Positions 36,056 to 44,513 of a DNA stretch of 56,365 nucleotides are shown in pieces (the stretch's first letter is position 1; every line of letters starts with the position of its first letter). The stretch spans positions 1-56,365 of the forward strand of contig URUY01000025.1 of the NCBI GenBank assembly GCA_900551115.1. Reading direction: 5' to 3'. Origin of the DNA: an uncultured Lachnospiraceae bacterium (lineage in GTDB: Bacteria > Bacillota > Clostridia > Lachnospirales > Lachnospiraceae). A program made the position numbers and the translations under genes. Under the pieces are notes generated by a model that saw only the letters and a list, made by a program, of their open reading frames with translations, was not told where the DNA came from and made no database searches.

Positions 36056-36082
36056 CGTCTACCGTTTATAACCGTAATCCTA

Positions 36083-37756
36083 TTATCTTAAAGGTGCCTG
36101 CAATTCATTTCTGATTGCTGCCTGCTCAATACACCATTCGATGTACTGGTCATAACCGTAAGATTTAGCTTTACCGCGCATTTCACTTACAATGGCTTCA
36201 AAGTCAGCTTCTGTCTCAGCGTAGATAGCATTCCAGCTGTAATCCTTCAGACAGATAGCCACCTGGTCCCATTTTGCCTGCATCTCAGGATCTAATGTAG
36301 CCAGAGAGAAGCTGGTGGGAACGTCTACAGCATAGTTACAGGTATTCATATACTCATCCACTGTAGAACAGCCTGTATATTCACGCCAGTTTCTTTCTGC
36401 TTCGCAGCGTCCTTCCGGAACCTGTGTGCTTGCCCAGTACTGCTGGTCATATCTTTCACCGGATTCAGGGTTTACGTCTGCTGCAGTCCATGTAGTATTA
36501 TTTACCTGGAATGCACCGTCATTGAAGGTTGCACCGCCCCATTCTTCGGGCATCAGTGTGGTTCTGTCCTCAAAACAGGTCTTACCAAAATCGGTAAAGT
36601 AGGTCTTGTTGTTTTCATCATAATCCCAGCAAAGTCCCTTAGGGCCGTAATCCGTGGTAAGTCTGCCTTCCGGTGTACATAACCAGTTGATGATTTCCAT
36701 GCAAAGCTCAGGATACTGTGTATTGGCGCCGATGCTCCATACACGGTTGCCGCCTAATGTGCTTAAGCCTGCTACAATAGGGCATGCCTCTTCGGGTACA
36801 AGGCTTTCCATAATCTTGTTTTCGCTGTAATGTACTTCTTTGTTGTATGCCAGAGAACCTGCATAGTTGAAGATAGAGAAGAATACGTTACCGTTCTGTA
36901 CCTTTTCAATCATGTTATCATAGGTCTGTGTCATGGAGTCAGGGTCAAGCAGTCCCTTACGGTACAGCTCGTTGAACCATGCAAGCATCTCCAGATACGG
37001 ACTGTCAGGAGAAAGTGCGTCATAGTATTCGCCGTTTGTTACATTGTAATGGCCAAAGCCCAGCTCGTCATAACCATAGTAAGCAGTTGCCATAGCTTTT
37101 ACATACATTACATAGTTGCCGTCCCAGTCAGGCCATAAGGACATAGCATAGGTCGGTTTGCCGTTGTCACCGGTAGGACAGATTTCCTTCATCTGCTCTA
37201 ATACGGACATCAGATCATCAAGATCCTTTACTTCCGGCTGTCCCAATTCCTGATACAAATCCCAACGGATATCCCAGGTATAGAAGAAAGCGTCATGGCT
37301 CTCGGAGCTTGATGCTACATTGTGTCCAAAGCCATATACAATACCGTCATCACTGGAAATCTCTCTGTTTTTCTCTAATGCATCCTGCATGTTCTCATAG
37401 ATATAAGGACCGTATTCCTGTACCAGATTATCCTCTTCCCAGTTGTACAGAAGGCCTGCGTCAACTGCCTGATGATAATCCTTATCGTCAGCGCCCCATA
37501 CTACGATATCGCCCAAATCGCCGGCTTCCATACGGGTATCATACACGCCGTCGCCGTCAGGAACAAGATTTACCTTAACGTTAAATTTGTCCTTTAAAAT
37601 CTGTGCGAACCATCCCTGCATTTCGCCGGAGTAGTTTGCAAGCTGGCTATAGATAGTCAGAGTAATATACTTATCTTTCTTTCCACAGCCTGTCAATAGT
37701 CCGCTGACCATAATAACGGCCAACGCCAGTGCCACAATACGTTTCATCTTTTTCAT
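36083..37756 (-). CDS. Extracellular solute-binding lipoprotein of sugar ABC importer
   Basis: A 557-residue LplA-like lipoprotein. The signal ends in lipobox LLTGC (Cys near residue 24) followed by GKKDKY. Internal landmarks shared with the paralogue at 26606-28348 include the opening (ITLTIYSQLANYSGEMQGWFAQILKDKFN), GDLGDIVVWGADD, WLCTPEGRLTTDYGPKGLCWDYDE and PEEWGGATFNDG. It is third in the operon after the two permeases (38 bases behind), so it binds the oligosaccharide imported by them. No ATPase gene is present in the window; a shared MsmK-type ATPase elsewhere is expected from the family. Confidence 0.93.
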   Translation of the reverse strand: MKKMKRIVALALAVIMVSGLLTGCGKKDKYITLTIYSQLANYSGEMQGWFAQILKDKFNVKVNLVPDGDGVYDTRMEAGDLGDIVVWGADDKDYHQAVDAGLLYNWEEDNLVQEYGPYIYENMQDALEKNREISSDDGIVYGFGHNVASSSESHDAFFYTWDIRWDLYQELGQPEVKDLDDLMSVLEQMKEICPTGDNGKPTYAMSLWPDWDGNYVMYVKAMATAYYGYDELGFGHYNVTNGEYYDALSPDSPYLEMLAWFNELYRKGLLDPDSMTQTYDNMIEKVQNGNVFFSIFNYAGSLAYNKEVHYSENKIMESLVPEEACPIVAGLSTLGGNRVWSIGANTQYPELCMEIINWLCTPEGRLTTDYGPKGLCWDYDENNKTYFTDFGKTCFEDRTTLMPEEWGGATFNDGAFQVNNTTWTAADVNPESGERYDQQYWASTQVPEGRCEAERNWREYTGCSTVDEYMNTCNYAVDVPTSFSLATLDPEMQAKWDQVAICLKDYSWNAIYAETEADFEAIVSEMRGKAKSYGYDQYIEWCIEQAAIRNELQAPLR

Positions 37757-37794
37757 GTGTTTTATATCCTCCTTTATATATTAGTGGAATGCCA

Positions 37795-38766
37795 TTAACC
37801 CTTAACAGCTCCCAGCATAATACCTTTTTCAAAATACCGCTGCATAAACGGATAAACCAACAGAATCGGTATAATGGATACCATGGAAATGGTGTATTTT
37901 ATAACTTTTGCATTCAGCGCCGTCTGCATAATGGACTCTGCTGCCGCCGAGCTTACGCCGCCGTTCATCAACGCACCGATATTGGAGCTGGTCGTCAGAT
38001 ACAGGTACAGTCTGTGCTGTAAGGTAAACAGTTCAGGTGCATTCTGCATCAGAATCAGGGAATCCGTAAAGGAGTTCCAGTGTCCTACCGCACCGAAAAT
38101 AGCGATAGTTGCCAAAATCGGCTTACATAAGGGCCAGATAATGTTGCGGAAAATCGTCATATATCCCGCACCGTCCATAAATGCGCTCTCTTCCAGCTCA
38201 GCCGGAATGGATTCAATATAGGTTTTTACTAAAATAATGTTGTACGGTGCTACAATACCGGGAATGATATATGCCATAAAATTATTGGTCAGTCCCAACA
38301 TGGACATATTCAAATACCAGGGAATCGTACCTGCATTGAAGTACATGGTAATAACAAGGAATCGATACCAGAACTTCCTGTGCCACATCTGCTGCTTTGT
38401 TACCAGATAACCGATAAAGGCGGAAGCAGCCACCATAAGCGCCGTACCAAGAAGCGTTCTGCCGATGGAAACCAAAAATGCCTGCCCTACTTCTCCCGCA
38501 TTAATCAGGTTGACATAGTTGTCAAAGTTGATGCCCTTCGGAATGAAGTTAATCATCCCTCTGCTTACCAAATCATTGGATGAAATGGTGTTGATAAACA
38601 GATAATAAAAGGGAAACAAACAGCTTAAGGTAAATACGATAAAAAAGGTATAATTCAATATGTTAAATATAACATCGCCCGGTGTTAATCTATAGGCTCT
38701 TTTATGTTGTTTATAATATTGCTTTTCTGCTTTCGCATCTAATTTTTCCTGTGCTGTCTTAGCCAT
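37795..38766 (-). CDS. Sugar ABC transporter permease (LplC/YtcP-like)
   Basis: Inner-membrane permease of the carbohydrate-uptake-1 type, 323 residues, six helices. EAA loop: IPAELEESAFMDGAGYMTIFRNIIWPLCKPIL. The N-terminus has a polar Lys-rich head before TM1, and the C-terminus ends in PFMQRYFEKGIMLGAVKG, typical of the LplC branch. It lies 12 bases after the first permease gene. Confidence 0.93.
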   Translation of the reverse strand: MAKTAQEKLDAKAEKQYYKQHKRAYRLTPGDVIFNILNYTFFIVFTLSCLFPFYYLFINTISSNDLVSRGMINFIPKGINFDNYVNLINAGEVGQAFLVSIGRTLLGTALMVAASAFIGYLVTKQQMWHRKFWYRFLVITMYFNAGTIPWYLNMSMLGLTNNFMAYIIPGIVAPYNIILVKTYIESIPAELEESAFMDGAGYMTIFRNIIWPLCKPILATIAIFGAVGHWNSFTDSLILMQNAPELFTLQHRLYLYLTTSSNIGALMNGGVSSAAAESIMQTALNAKVIKYTISMVSIIPILLVYPFMQRYFEKGIMLGAVKG

Positions 38767-38778
38767 TTTAACACCTCC

Positions 38779-40233
38779 CTACACTATACTTTCGCCGCGG
38801 ACTAATTTAGAAATCGCATTAGCACCAAACAGCAGTATGACGCTGACTACTGACTTCACCATACCAACCATGGTGGACAACGGTATGGCACCGTTCATAA
38901 TACCCAGTTTGTATACATACAGGTCAAGTACCGTAATCACATTTGTATTGGTCGCATTTTCAAATACCATGTACTGATCCATACCGTTGCTTAAGATACC
39001 TGCAACAGACATCAGTAAGAGTACCATATAGGTAGGAATCAGTCCGGGCACCGTAATATGCCACATCTTCTGGAATCTGCCGGCACCGTCTACGGTAGCG
39101 GCTTCATATAACTGCTGGTCGATACCGGAAATACCTGCGATATAAATAATGGCACTCCAGCCGATTCCCTTCCACATACCCCACGCAAGCATCTTTAACC
39201 AAATATGGGAATCACCCATCAGCATATTCTTGCCTTCATCCCAAACACCCGTATTTACCATCATACTGCTGATAAAACCATCGGATGCAAAGATTGCAAG
39301 TGCAATCGCATATACCAAAACCCAGCTTATAAAATTAGGAATAGTCGTAAAGGTCTGCACAAAACGTTTTACTCTGGGGCTCTTTATTTCCGAAAGGAAA
39401 ATAGCAAAGGCCATAGCGCACCAGCTTGTCGCAATACCCAGACCGCTCATGGCGAGGGTATTTCTGAGTACCCTGACAATATCATTTCTGGTCGCTTCAT
39501 TTTCAAACAGCATGGTAAACCATTTGAATCCCACAAAATTGTCCTTAGACAGGGTACCACCGGAGGTATAATCAAAAAATGCATACCGCCAGCCGTAAAG
39601 CGGCAGATAACTGAACACGAAAATCAGCGCTGCAAACGGAAGAAACATTAAAAACAATTTGTACTTGGTTTCCATTTCATATTTTTCATCCGCTTCTGCC
39701 TTAGGCAATAAGCACTGTACTGCCACCGTAACCACCAAAATAACAAGTGCTATTACAAAAAAGAACAGCCAGTTCCCCATAGGGAAAGAGGGAATAACCT
39801 TTTCCGGTCTTGTAGTAGCAGCAACCTGTGTATATGCCAGATAAATACCGGCAAGACCAAGCATCTGAGCAATGGCTCCGCCGATACCAAACCAGTTGCC
39901 AAATCTCTGCAGCTTGCGGTTACCGATGGACATACAGCCCATAGCGGCTACTGCTGCAATACCTAAACAGGTAATAATACTGGAAATAAAAAGAATCACA
40001 AAAGAAGACTCCTGAAGCCATCCCTGATTAAATGCACGGGTACACTGCTTAACAAGTCCCGAATAAGAAACCGCCGATGTGAAAAGTGACATATTCTTAT
40101 TTATGTAGTCACACACTTTAGCCGGATTGAGCGCCGGAAAGAACATGAGGATTATGGACAGCAGCGCACCGATACGCGCCAGATAATAAATATACCCTGC
40201 CGCTCTTTCCCTTCCTGTCTTATTGTTTTTCAT
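38779..40233 (-). CDS. Sugar ABC transporter permease with extra N-terminal membrane domain (LplB-like)
   Basis: First gene of the importer operon. At 484 residues it is far longer than the usual ~300. The C-terminal ~290 residues are a normal LplB-type permease (YKLFLMFLPFAALIFVFSYLPLYGWRYAF start; EAA loop GIDQQLYEAATVDGAGRFQKMWHITVPGLIPT). The first ~185 residues form a separate membrane domain with about four helices (RIGALLSIILMFFPAL; FVILFISSIITCLGIAAVAAMG; IGGAIAQMLGLAGIYLAY; WLFFFVIALVILVVTVAVQC). I do not recognise this N-terminal part. Its promoter has the paired TAC boxes at 40333-40358. Confidence 0.9.
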   Translation of the reverse strand: MKNNKTGRERAAGYIYYLARIGALLSIILMFFPALNPAKVCDYINKNMSLFTSAVSYSGLVKQCTRAFNQGWLQESSFVILFISSIITCLGIAAVAAMGCMSIGNRKLQRFGNWFGIGGAIAQMLGLAGIYLAYTQVAATTRPEKVIPSFPMGNWLFFFVIALVILVVTVAVQCLLPKAEADEKYEMETKYKLFLMFLPFAALIFVFSYLPLYGWRYAFFDYTSGGTLSKDNFVGFKWFTMLFENEATRNDIVRVLRNTLAMSGLGIATSWCAMAFAIFLSEIKSPRVKRFVQTFTTIPNFISWVLVYAIALAIFASDGFISSMMVNTGVWDEGKNMLMGDSHIWLKMLAWGMWKGIGWSAIIYIAGISGIDQQLYEAATVDGAGRFQKMWHITVPGLIPTYMVLLLMSVAGILSNGMDQYMVFENATNTNVITVLDLYVYKLGIMNGAIPLSTMVGMVKSVVSVILLFGANAISKLVRGESIV

Positions 40234-40305
40234 TTCTTACCTCCCTAACTCTCACTTTTTTAAGCTCAAAAGACTTAAATTTGCATACTTCAAGCAGTTA
40301 AGTTC

Positions 40306-40365
40306 ATTATACAAAAAAGTGCTTTTTAAAGATACCGTAATTACTTGATAGAAAATACAGTAATT
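40306..40365 (-). promoter_or_regulatory. Candidate activator-dependent promoter of the ABC operon (TAC-N20-TAC)
   Basis: -10 TATAAT at 40311-40306 (minus sense); boxes AAGATACCGTAATT (40329-40342) and AAAATACAGTAATT (40352-40365) are direct repeats, 12/14 identical, 23 bp apart, with TAC at 40333 and 40356. The nearer box occupies the -35 position, as expected for a class II AraC-type activator. The ATG lies about 73 bases downstream. Confidence 0.65.
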
Positions 40366-40463
40366 TTTTGCGCACATAAGCCACCGTCCCGCCGGGTTGT
40401 CAGCACGCCGGTTTCGTAACGGATAAAGAGTTCTCTTACGGAGCGCTCTTCTGTAAATCAATC

Positions 40464-40493
40464 AAAAAAGTCCGCAGCCTGACGGCTGCGGAC
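40464..40493 (-). terminator. Rho-independent terminator between surface-protein gene and ABC operon
   Basis: Perfect 10-bp stem GTCCGCAGCC (40470-40479) / GGCTGCGGAC (40484-40493), loop TGAC, followed by TTTTTT on the minus strand. It ends the surface-protein transcript about 240 bases after its stop codon, beyond the inverted-repeat element. Confidence 0.9.
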
Positions 40494-40517
40494 ATCCACA
40501 CTTCCTTTTACAAGGTC

Positions 40518-40732
40518 ATGTCATGATGTCGGGGTCAAAAGGTATTTTGCCCCCGACTGATGCCACGGATTGCTACATTGCTACGCAATTCCTGCAATCC
40601 TGAAAACATTCACAATCCGCAGATTTACTGCGTAAATCGCTACTTGCTCATGTTTAGTGGGTCTCAAGGTTAAATACCTCATTGTGCAAGCACATTCGGT
40701 ATTTATACCTTTTGACCCTGGCATCATGTCAT
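40518..40732. mobile_element. MITE-like element with 28-bp terminal inverted repeats
   Basis: Left end 40518-40545 and right end 40705-40732 are inverted copies (25 of 28 bases match; core GGGTCAAAAGGTAT). The element is 215 bp, carries no coding sequence and ends at the stop codon of the surface-protein gene. No target-site duplication is obvious. It lies in the 499-base gap between the surface-protein gene and the ABC operon. Confidence 0.6.
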
Positions 40733-42504
40733 TATTTTGTTCCTTTTTTCTTCTTAGCTACTACTACACCGGCTGCTGCTGCCGCAACTACTACAACCGC
40801 TACTACAATACCGATGATTAAACCGGTGTTGCTTCCGCTGCTTTCAGCAGGTGCTTCGGTTGCTTCCGCTGCTGCATCGGTTGAAGGTGCTTCGGTTGCT
40901 TCCGGTTCTGCCTGTACTGCATCATTAGCAAAGCCGCTTACATCAAAGCTTACCTCAATGCTCTGGGTAGGTGCTGCGTAGTAAGGAAGCGCTGTAATCT
41001 CTTTATTCCAGATGTTTGCCAGAAGAACCTTCTGAACGGTCTTGGAATCAGGATCTAAGAATGCGCTCTCAAGCTCTGTAATGGTCTTGCCGTCCATCTT
41101 CAGAACAACATTGGAAATCACTACTTCGTCATTTACGGGCAGGTCTGTGGATACAAACAACAGGTTGAATAAGCCTTCATCACCAAGGATTGCTGCACCG
41201 TCAAACTGACCGGAGAAATCATATCCTGTTAAGGATACGGTATAAGTGCCGTTGCCGGTAATCTCAACATCTGTAAAGGTACCGCCCTGTGCAATCCAGT
41301 CACCGTCTACAAAACCAAGCTGATCGAAGCAGCCGGAATCCTTACCGTAGGTAGCATCATCATAGGAATTACGGAAAATCCAGGTAGGTGTCTGAACACC
41401 AAGGTATGCATGATATGTACCGTTAGGATCGAATTCATTTGCAGGAGCTTCTTCTGCCGGAGCTTCTCCGCCTGCCACATAGATGGTAGGTGTAACTTCA
41501 AAGGTCAGGGTCTTGAATCCCTTAGGAGATTCTGCAATATATTTGTCACCCCACTCATTGTAACCGCCGCCGATACGAACAGCCTGTGTATCTGCATAAT
41601 CACCGGTTCCTTCAGCCCAACAGCTCTTGCCTGCGGACAGGTCTGTTGCAACCTCTTCACCGTCAATCAACACCTTTACCTCAAAGGTAGAATCCGGAGA
41701 AATTGCGCTTGCATCCTCTGCAATAAAGCAGGGAGCCGTAAACCAAGTATAGAATACTTCGGAAGGGAATTCCAGAGTAAGTGTTGTGGTTTCACCATTC
41801 TTTAATTCACCGTTTGTTGCTACAATATCGCCCTTATTGCTGCTTGCACCGTCACCGTAGTACTGGAAGCCCCAGTCATTTTCTGCTGCTTCATCACCGC
41901 CGAATGCAATAAATGCAGGATAGCTTTCTTCGCTGAGAACCTTTTCGCCGGCAGCTTCACCGCCGCCTAAGGTAATGCTGTTTAAGGTAATGGTGTATTC
42001 CATGGTGGTAAAGCCTACAGGAGATTCTGCAATATACTTGTCAGCCCACTCATTGTAACCGCCTTTTAAACGAACAGCCTGAGTCTCGGTATAATTACCG
42101 GTTCCCTCATACCACCACTCTTTTTCACCAAGTGTCAAGTCAATGGTATCTGTAATATCATTGCCGTCCATGGTAACCTTATCGATGGTATAAGACACAT
42201 CGCTTACGCCCTCTGCTATAATAACAGGAGCCACATACCATGTCTTGGTTGCTGCTTCAGGTAATGTAACACCGATTGTAACAGTATCGCCAACCTTAGC
42301 CATAGCTGTGGTTGCGGTAATGCCGCTCTCGTTGCCTTCTTCATTTGCCCAGCACAGATTCCATGCATCTGCCTGTGATTCTCCGCCGTAAGCGAGGAAC
42401 ATCAAATATTCCTCTTCCTCCGCTGCTGCTGTCAATGACAAGGTAGAAAACATCATTGCAAAAGCAAGAAGAGAAGCAAAGAATTTTTTCATTTTCTTTT
42501 TCAT
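40732..42504 (-). CDS. Surface protein with tandem repeats and C-terminal membrane anchor; unrecognised glycan-binding candidate
   Basis: A 590-residue exported protein. Signal peptide to about residue 28 (AAAEEEE). Two tandem modules of ~150 residues follow (33-180 and 195-343), each ending in a near-identical block: EGTGxYxxTQAVR, GGYNEW, DKYIAESPxGF. A third, different module (363-525; NGTYTVSLTGYDF, VVISNVVLKMDG, SIEVSFDVSGF) resembles a module of the GH5 enzyme. A Pro/Glu/Ala/Thr linker, a membrane helix (~561-583) and a KKKKGTK tail complete it. No catalytic motif is seen. Position beside the ABC operon and the shared promoter boxes suggest a polysaccharide-capturing surface protein. 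I do not recognise a named family. Confidence 0.8.
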   Translation of the reverse strand: MKKKMKKFFASLLAFAMMFSTLSLTAAAEEEEYLMFLAYGGESQADAWNLCWANEEGNESGITATTAMAKVGDTVTIGVTLPEAATKTWYVAPVIIAEGVSDVSYTIDKVTMDGNDITDTIDLTLGEKEWWYEGTGNYTETQAVRLKGGYNEWADKYIAESPVGFTTMEYTITLNSITLGGGEAAGEKVLSEESYPAFIAFGGDEAAENDWGFQYYGDGASSNKGDIVATNGELKNGETTTLTLEFPSEVFYTWFTAPCFIAEDASAISPDSTFEVKVLIDGEEVATDLSAGKSCWAEGTGDYADTQAVRIGGGYNEWGDKYIAESPKGFKTLTFEVTPTIYVAGGEAPAEEAPANEFDPNGTYHAYLGVQTPTWIFRNSYDDATYGKDSGCFDQLGFVDGDWIAQGGTFTDVEITGNGTYTVSLTGYDFSGQFDGAAILGDEGLFNLLFVSTDLPVNDEVVISNVVLKMDGKTITELESAFLDPDSKTVQKVLLANIWNKEITALPYYAAPTQSIEVSFDVSGFANDAVQAEPEATEAPSTDAAAEATEAPAESSGSNTGLIIGIVVAVVVVAAAAAGVVVAKKKKGTK

Positions 42505-42599
42505 ACTAATACCCTCCTAATGATATTTAACAAGCTTAATCGTTTTCGTAAAAGAGAATAAGCTTAGTTAATATTTACAAATGCCAGTTTATCAAATTT

Positions 42600-42652
42600 A
42601 TTATAATAAAAAAACCATTCCTTTTTTACATCTTATACGGGTAAAATTATAC
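42600..42652 (-). promoter_or_regulatory. Candidate activator-dependent promoter of the surface-protein gene (TAC-N20-TAC)
   Basis: -10 TATAAT at 42605-42600 (minus sense), TAC at 42627-42629 and 42650-42652: the same spacing as the ABC-operon promoter to the base. The distal box directly follows the sensor-kinase stop codon (42647-42649). No -35 match. The gene has GGAGG before its ATG, about 96 bases from the -10. Confidence 0.6.
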
Positions 42653-44443
42653 ATCACGATGCCTTACCGGCAGCTTTACTATAATGCATGTTCCTTCTCC
42701 CGGCGTGCTTTCGATTGTCATGCCGTATAAATCCCCATAGTACAGCCTGATTCGCTGGTTAATGTTGCAGAGGCCGATGCTGCCGGTACGGTCCAGTGTT
42801 TTCTGCGCCATTCTTATATTTAAAAGCTCCAGCTCTTTTTCATTCATGCCGCAGCCGTTATCGGTAATGGCAATCTGCAGATATTCATTTTCGGGTACTG
42901 ACACGGCAATATCAATATGTCCGTTCTCCTCCACCTGTTCCATACCGTGAATAATGGCATTTTCCGCAATAGGCTGCAGCAGAAGCGGCAAAAGAAGATA
43001 ATCCTCCAAATCCAGATCATCCGCAAAGCGGATTGTATAATTTATCCGGCTGCCGAAACGCATTTTCTGAATTTGCAGATAGGTTTCCATATAATCCAGC
43101 TCTTTTTTCAGTGTTACCAGAGAAGTGCCTGTGTTTTCAAGGACATAGCGCATGGACTTGCCCAAAAGCTTTATGGAATTTGCCACCTCTTTATTGCCGG
43201 CAGTCAAGGCCTGCATACGGATACTTTCCAGCGTGTTATACAGAAAATGCGGGTTAATCTGGCTTGCCAGCATCTTCATTTCCATTACCTGCTGCTCGTT
43301 TAAAAGCTGCTGCTCGGAAAGCCTTGCCTTGTACATGCGGGCATCCTTCTCCTTGATTTTCTGTACCATAACCTGTAAATCGACAAAGGTTTCTGACAGC
43401 TCATCCTCGCCGCCAAAGCTAAGCGGAATGTCATATTCCTCATTATTTGCTTTTTTCATTTCATTTCTGAGTACATTGACACGTCCGGTAAAATAACCGG
43501 TGAAATAATGAATCAGAATCGCCGGAACCGCAATTGCCATCAGAATAATCAAAAGACAGGTAATGATAATGGAATTGATATCCCGGTAAGCTGTTTCATT
43601 TAAGGTGACAATATGAATTTTGCTGTCCGTCTGATAAAGCTGCAGGGTGGATATTTTGGCAAACAGCTTATCCGCATTCTCCCATACAGGGCCTAAATAC
43701 TGGTAGTAATCGTCTGTATAATCAATATAAATATTCTGCTCTTCTCCGTATTTTTCGCGGGAAGAATTATAAAAGATTTTTTTATTGTCCGCCGATACCG
43801 TAATCCGGTATTCCTTGCTGCGGATGCGGGTCTGCAGATAATTGTCGCTGATCTGAATCACCAAAACCGCCTGATAATCGCTTCCGATAACGGTTATTTT
43901 CCGTACCAGTGCCAAATTCCAGTAGGAATTCCCGTATTTGTCCACCTTTTCCATGGGAATCCAAAATGCGCCGGACTGACCTGTTGCCTTTTGATACCAA
44001 TCGGTACTTTTTACCGTTTCATCAGCCTCCGCAAAATGCATATAGCCGGCGGCACTTGCATTGTCCGTATATACGGTGATATCCTCTATTTCCGCATGGG
44101 TGGAAATATAATTGTCTATGGTGGTATAGGAATATGCCGGATTCCCCTCCTCCTGCCTCTCATCGGATATCAAAATTTCCTGCAGGCTGTCTTCAAAGGA
44201 AATCTCCTCGGAAATATTGTAAATCTGCGCCGTAATTTCAAACAGGATGGTTTTTACACGCAGATTGTCGGATTCCAGCAAATCTTCATGGTAATTGGTA
44301 AGAAGCCTGGCCGTATTGCCCAGCAAAAAAGAACCGATTACGGCAATCGGAAAGAAAACGGCAATAATGTATATCAGATATAACTGCTGCCTTATTTTTC
44401 TTTTACTGATAAGCTCCCATAAACGGTTCTTTTTCTGTTTCAT
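42647..44443 (-). CDS. Sensor histidine kinase, YesM-like
   Basis: A 598-residue two-component sensor: TM1 near residues 20-40, an extracytoplasmic sensing domain of ~245 residues, TM2 (IIITCLLIILMAIAVPAILI), a HAMP-type linker, the His_kinase motif QINPHFLYNTLESIR (phospho-acceptor His) and an HATPase domain (N box PIAENAIIHGMEQ, G1 ITDNGCGMNEKEL, G2 GSIGLCNINQRI). It pairs by family with AraC-type response regulators; the only one here is at 28556-30130. It lies 70 bases behind the GH31 gene in the same direction, so it is probably induced together with it. Confidence 0.92.
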   Translation of the reverse strand: MKQKKNRLWELISKRKIRQQLYLIYIIAVFFPIAVIGSFLLGNTARLLTNYHEDLLESDNLRVKTILFEITAQIYNISEEISFEDSLQEILISDERQEEGNPAYSYTTIDNYISTHAEIEDITVYTDNASAAGYMHFAEADETVKSTDWYQKATGQSGAFWIPMEKVDKYGNSYWNLALVRKITVIGSDYQAVLVIQISDNYLQTRIRSKEYRITVSADNKKIFYNSSREKYGEEQNIYIDYTDDYYQYLGPVWENADKLFAKISTLQLYQTDSKIHIVTLNETAYRDINSIIITCLLIILMAIAVPAILIHYFTGYFTGRVNVLRNEMKKANNEEYDIPLSFGGEDELSETFVDLQVMVQKIKEKDARMYKARLSEQQLLNEQQVMEMKMLASQINPHFLYNTLESIRMQALTAGNKEVANSIKLLGKSMRYVLENTGTSLVTLKKELDYMETYLQIQKMRFGSRINYTIRFADDLDLEDYLLLPLLLQPIAENAIIHGMEQVEENGHIDIAVSVPENEYLQIAITDNGCGMNEKELELLNIRMAQKTLDRTGSIGLCNINQRIRLYYGDLYGMTIESTPGEGTCIIVKLPVRHRDV

Positions 44444-44470
44444 TTATACTTTTATACTCCTGTTTGCATG

Positions 44471-44494
44471 CTGCCGTGCAAAATTGCACGACAG
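44471..44494. other. Short perfect hairpin between GH31 and sensor-kinase genes
   Basis: Arms CTG-C-CGTGCAA and TTGCACG-A-CAG around a two-base loop, without a T-run on either strand. It sits in the 70-base gap between the two coding sequences and may tune downstream kinase expression. Confidence 0.4.
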
Positions 44495-44513
44495 CCACGC
44501 CTATTCGCTATCG

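Noticed and set aside
40252..40461. Open frame of 69 codons upstream of the ABC operon
   Set aside because: No ribosome-binding site, and it overlaps the promoter and paired boxes of the ABC operon on the same strand; composition is not protein-like.
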